A stretch of DNA of 64,000 bases, from the NCBI RefSeq assembly GCF_039543525.1, contig NZ_BAABJX010000010.1, forward strand, positions 1 to 64,000. The letters are read 5' to 3'. The first letter of the stretch is position 1, and the number at the start of each line of letters is the position of its first letter. The position numbers and the translations under genes are program-made. This document shows positions 62,729 through 64,000 of the stretch, piece after piece. Source of the DNA: Algivirga pacifica. Lineage in GTDB: Bacteria > Bacteroidota > Bacteroidia > Cytophagales > Flammeovirgaceae. The notes under the pieces are model-generated. The model searched no databases. It was not told the DNA's origin and was given only the letters and a program-made list of their open reading frames with translations.

Positions 62729-63307
62729 TTAGACGTCTTGGTAAGAAGATGTCTCTACTGATGTAGCTGGCTTTCCTCCCAACTGTTGGTGTAACCCTTC
62801 CTTCATTTTTCGAACAGCATCCTTGGCATCTTTATTTTTAGCGAATGCTTGCTCAAAGTCTTTTTTGGACGGCAATGCCATTTCTCCTTCCTTATTGATC
62901 GAATGATATTTTTTTAGGAGTGCATCGTATCCATTACGGGCTTCTTTTTCTGAGATAAAATCATCAAATAATTTTCCCAGTAAGTTATCTGCTTCTCTAG
63001 CGAGTTCAAGATACATATTGCCAATCTTTCTATGGTTTTCTATATCCTTGGAATAGTTAAAGAAGGTTTGAATAGCTGCCATAGCTGCAGCTACAAAAGA
63101 AATAACGGAGACTAAAGCTTTTCGAAAAATATCTTCCCGCATCAATTCTATCAAACTAGAACCGATGATTACATTGATAAGCACTACCGTAATCCCCATA
63201 TATTTGTTCGCACTATTCTTTCGCTCAGCAGCGTGAAAGTGCATATCCTTGTTCAATCGGGCATCACATTGTAACTCCTTGATGAGAATTTCTAGGTTAG
63301 CAGACAT
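62729..63307 (-). CDS. SLATT-domain two-helix membrane protein
   Basis: A 192-residue protein. After an N-terminal charged helix (residues 4-35) come two transmembrane segments (37-54 and 64-82), then FNYSKDIENHRKIGNMYLELAREADNL and a cytoplasmic tail. This order matches SLATT domains, which are proposed membrane-pore effectors in nucleotide-sensing defence systems. No CD-NTase, SLOG or other defence gene is adjacent, so here it is an orphan and may be a stand-alone effector or a house-keeping relative. The assignment is by pattern and not certain. Confidence 0.65.
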   Translation of the reverse strand: MSANLEILIKELQCDARLNKDMHFHAAERKNSANKYMGITVVLINVIIGSSLIELMREDIFRKALVSVISFVAAAMAAIQTFFNYSKDIENHRKIGNMYLELAREADNLLGKLFDDFISEKEARNGYDALLKKYHSINKEGEMALPSKKDFEQAFAKNKDAKDAVRKMKEGLHQQLGGKPATSVETSSYQDV

Positions 63308-63376
63308 TTTGTTTTTGTTGATTTAGTTCAATGATGGGTAAAGGTAATAGATTGTCGGGATTTTTGGGAGGGAATT

Positions 63377-63515
63377 TGTAGTGAGAGGGGCGGCCACAAG
63401 GGCAATGCTGTCAGCTTAAGGAGATAGCGCATGTAAAAAGAGTAGTGCAAACCCGCTGCAGGTCGTAGCGTGGACGCTACGACCTGTATCTGGGGGGCGA
63501 CCACAAGGGTCGCCC
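63377..63515. repeat. Second hairpin cluster with GCG-TGGA-CGC tip
   Basis: Arms 63459-63470 and 63475-63486 form a perfect 12-bp stem with loop TGGA, the same tip as the cluster at 9179-9361. GGGCGACC (63495-63502) pairs with 63508-63515 around ACAAG, and a decayed relative (GGCC-ACAAG-GGC) is at 63392-63403. The intervening 63402-63425 matches 9149-9172 with a few changes. The cluster fills the space between two minus-strand genes. Confidence 0.7.
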
Positions 63516-64000
63516 TTACTTACCTTTTACCTTAATAGAGCAACCAATCGCTTTCGTAAACGTCATTGGCACCTCCTCTCCAGCTAACAATGCATCAACA
63601 GCATCCTGTACGTAATGCTTATCCGCCTGCTCAGCACTACTGTAGTTATTATCTATAGCACCAACATAACGAACTACATACTCCTCCTCTACTTTCTCTA
63701 ATACAAATACATGGGGTGTTTTTGTTGCTCCATATACCGGGTAAACCTCTTGTTTCTCATCCAAAAGGTATGGGAATGTAAATCCTTTTTCAGCTGCTCT
63801 TTCTTTCATTTTCTCGAAAGAGTCTTCTGGTTGTACTTCTGGGTCATTGGGATTGATTGCGACAACAGGATATCCTTTTTCCTTATACATCTTGTCCAAA
63901 GCGATGATACGCTCCTCATATGCTTTCGCATAAGGGCAGTGGTTACAAGTAAAAATCAAGATCACTCCTTTGTTATCCTCTAAGCTCTCCAATGAATACT
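63516..64000 (-). CDS. Thioredoxin-like (redoxin) protein, 5' end beyond the window
   Basis: At least 161 residues; the reading frame continues through the right edge and the true start is outside. FTCNHCPYAKAYEERI carries the CxxC redox site. The rest (YPVVAINPNDPEVQPEDSFEKMKERAAEKGFTFPYLLDE, GATKTPHVFVLE) fits the AhpC/TSA-like redoxin group of TlpA relatives. It probably catalyses thiol-disulfide exchange in the cytoplasm; location and partner cannot be judged without the N-terminus. Confidence 0.82.
   Translation of the reverse strand, partial: YSLESLEDNKGVILIFTCNHCPYAKAYEERIIALDKMYKEKGYPVVAINPNDPEVQPEDSFEKMKERAAEKGFTFPYLLDEKQEVYPVYGATKTPHVFVLEKVEEEYVVRYVGAIDNNYSSAEQADKHYVQDAVDALLAGEEVPMTFTKAIGCSIKVKGK

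Noticed and set aside
62729..63307. CBASS-like defence operon
   Set aside because: No cyclase, SLOG, protease or nuclease gene lies nearby; only the two-helix protein is there.

Overview
The window reads as chromosomal DNA of a Bacteroidota bacterium. My best guess is a marine member of the Cytophagales (Flammeovirga/Persicobacter-like), but the genus cannot be fixed from the sequence alone. Evidence for the phylum: a SusC/SusD/SusE outer-membrane glycan-uptake locus, many lipoproteins with short lipoboxes, a DUF3276 PUR-family protein, RlpA/SPOR proteins, a promoter matching the Bacteroidota consensus (TTTG, 20 bp, TAnnTTTG), and few Shine-Dalgarno sites. I see no rRNA, tRNA, CRISPR array, phage, plasmid gene or intact transposase.

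Layout. 0-5 kb: lipoproteins, an acyl-CoA thioesterase and a DUF4856 lipoprotein. 5-15 kb: membrane chemistry and ion transport, namely a fatty-acid hydroxylase, a Ca2+-type P-ATPase, the two-gene inorganic-carbon pump dabB-dabA, an MscS channel and a DUF302 protein. 15-25 kb: esterase, EamA exporter, purB, a leucine-rich-repeat protein, sufC-sufD, a receiver protein with an orphan histidine-kinase H-box, and an AI-2E-family permease. 25-38 kb: DUF3276, two RlpA/SPOR proteins, DUF58, an ABC1 kinase with a TetR regulator, hemL, hldD, a LolC/E-like permease, ppa, a NUDIX hydrolase and an RlmL-like RNA methyltransferase. 38-46 kb: susC-susD-susE with a divergent LacI regulator. 46-51 kb: the prkA-DUF444-spoVR stress operon. 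51-64 kb: a duplicated spondin-domain lipoprotein, a carboxyltransferase, acs, a secreted MsrA, a lipoprotein alpha-amylase of archaeal type, a fused ferredoxin-CDGSH protein, a serine hydrolase, an Mpo1-like protein, an orphan SLATT protein and a thiol-redox protein cut by the right edge.

Genes that probably work together: SusCDE and LacI take up a glycan, and the surface amylase 13 kb away carries a LacI-type palindrome in its promoter region, so the target may be an alpha-glucan. DabB and DabA overlap by four bases and form one pump. PrkA, DUF444 and SpoVR are the conserved yeaG-yeaH-ycgB trio.

The most unusual content is between the genes. At least a dozen spacers are written in a strict 7-base register: tandem or degenerate heptamers, often folded into inverted repeats, with a different heptamer at each place. 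A second class of spacers contains perfect micro-palindromes with loops of 3-4 bases, sitting between direct repeats; paired arms differ by the presence or absence of one micro-palindrome, as if these had been inserted. Two MITE-like families and a family of hairpins with varied stems but a fixed GCG-(A/T)GGA-CGC tip are also present. Other points of note: the LolC-like permease has no normal start codon, the DUF3276 gene may have a small folded leader, and two + strand terminators have no gene in front of them.
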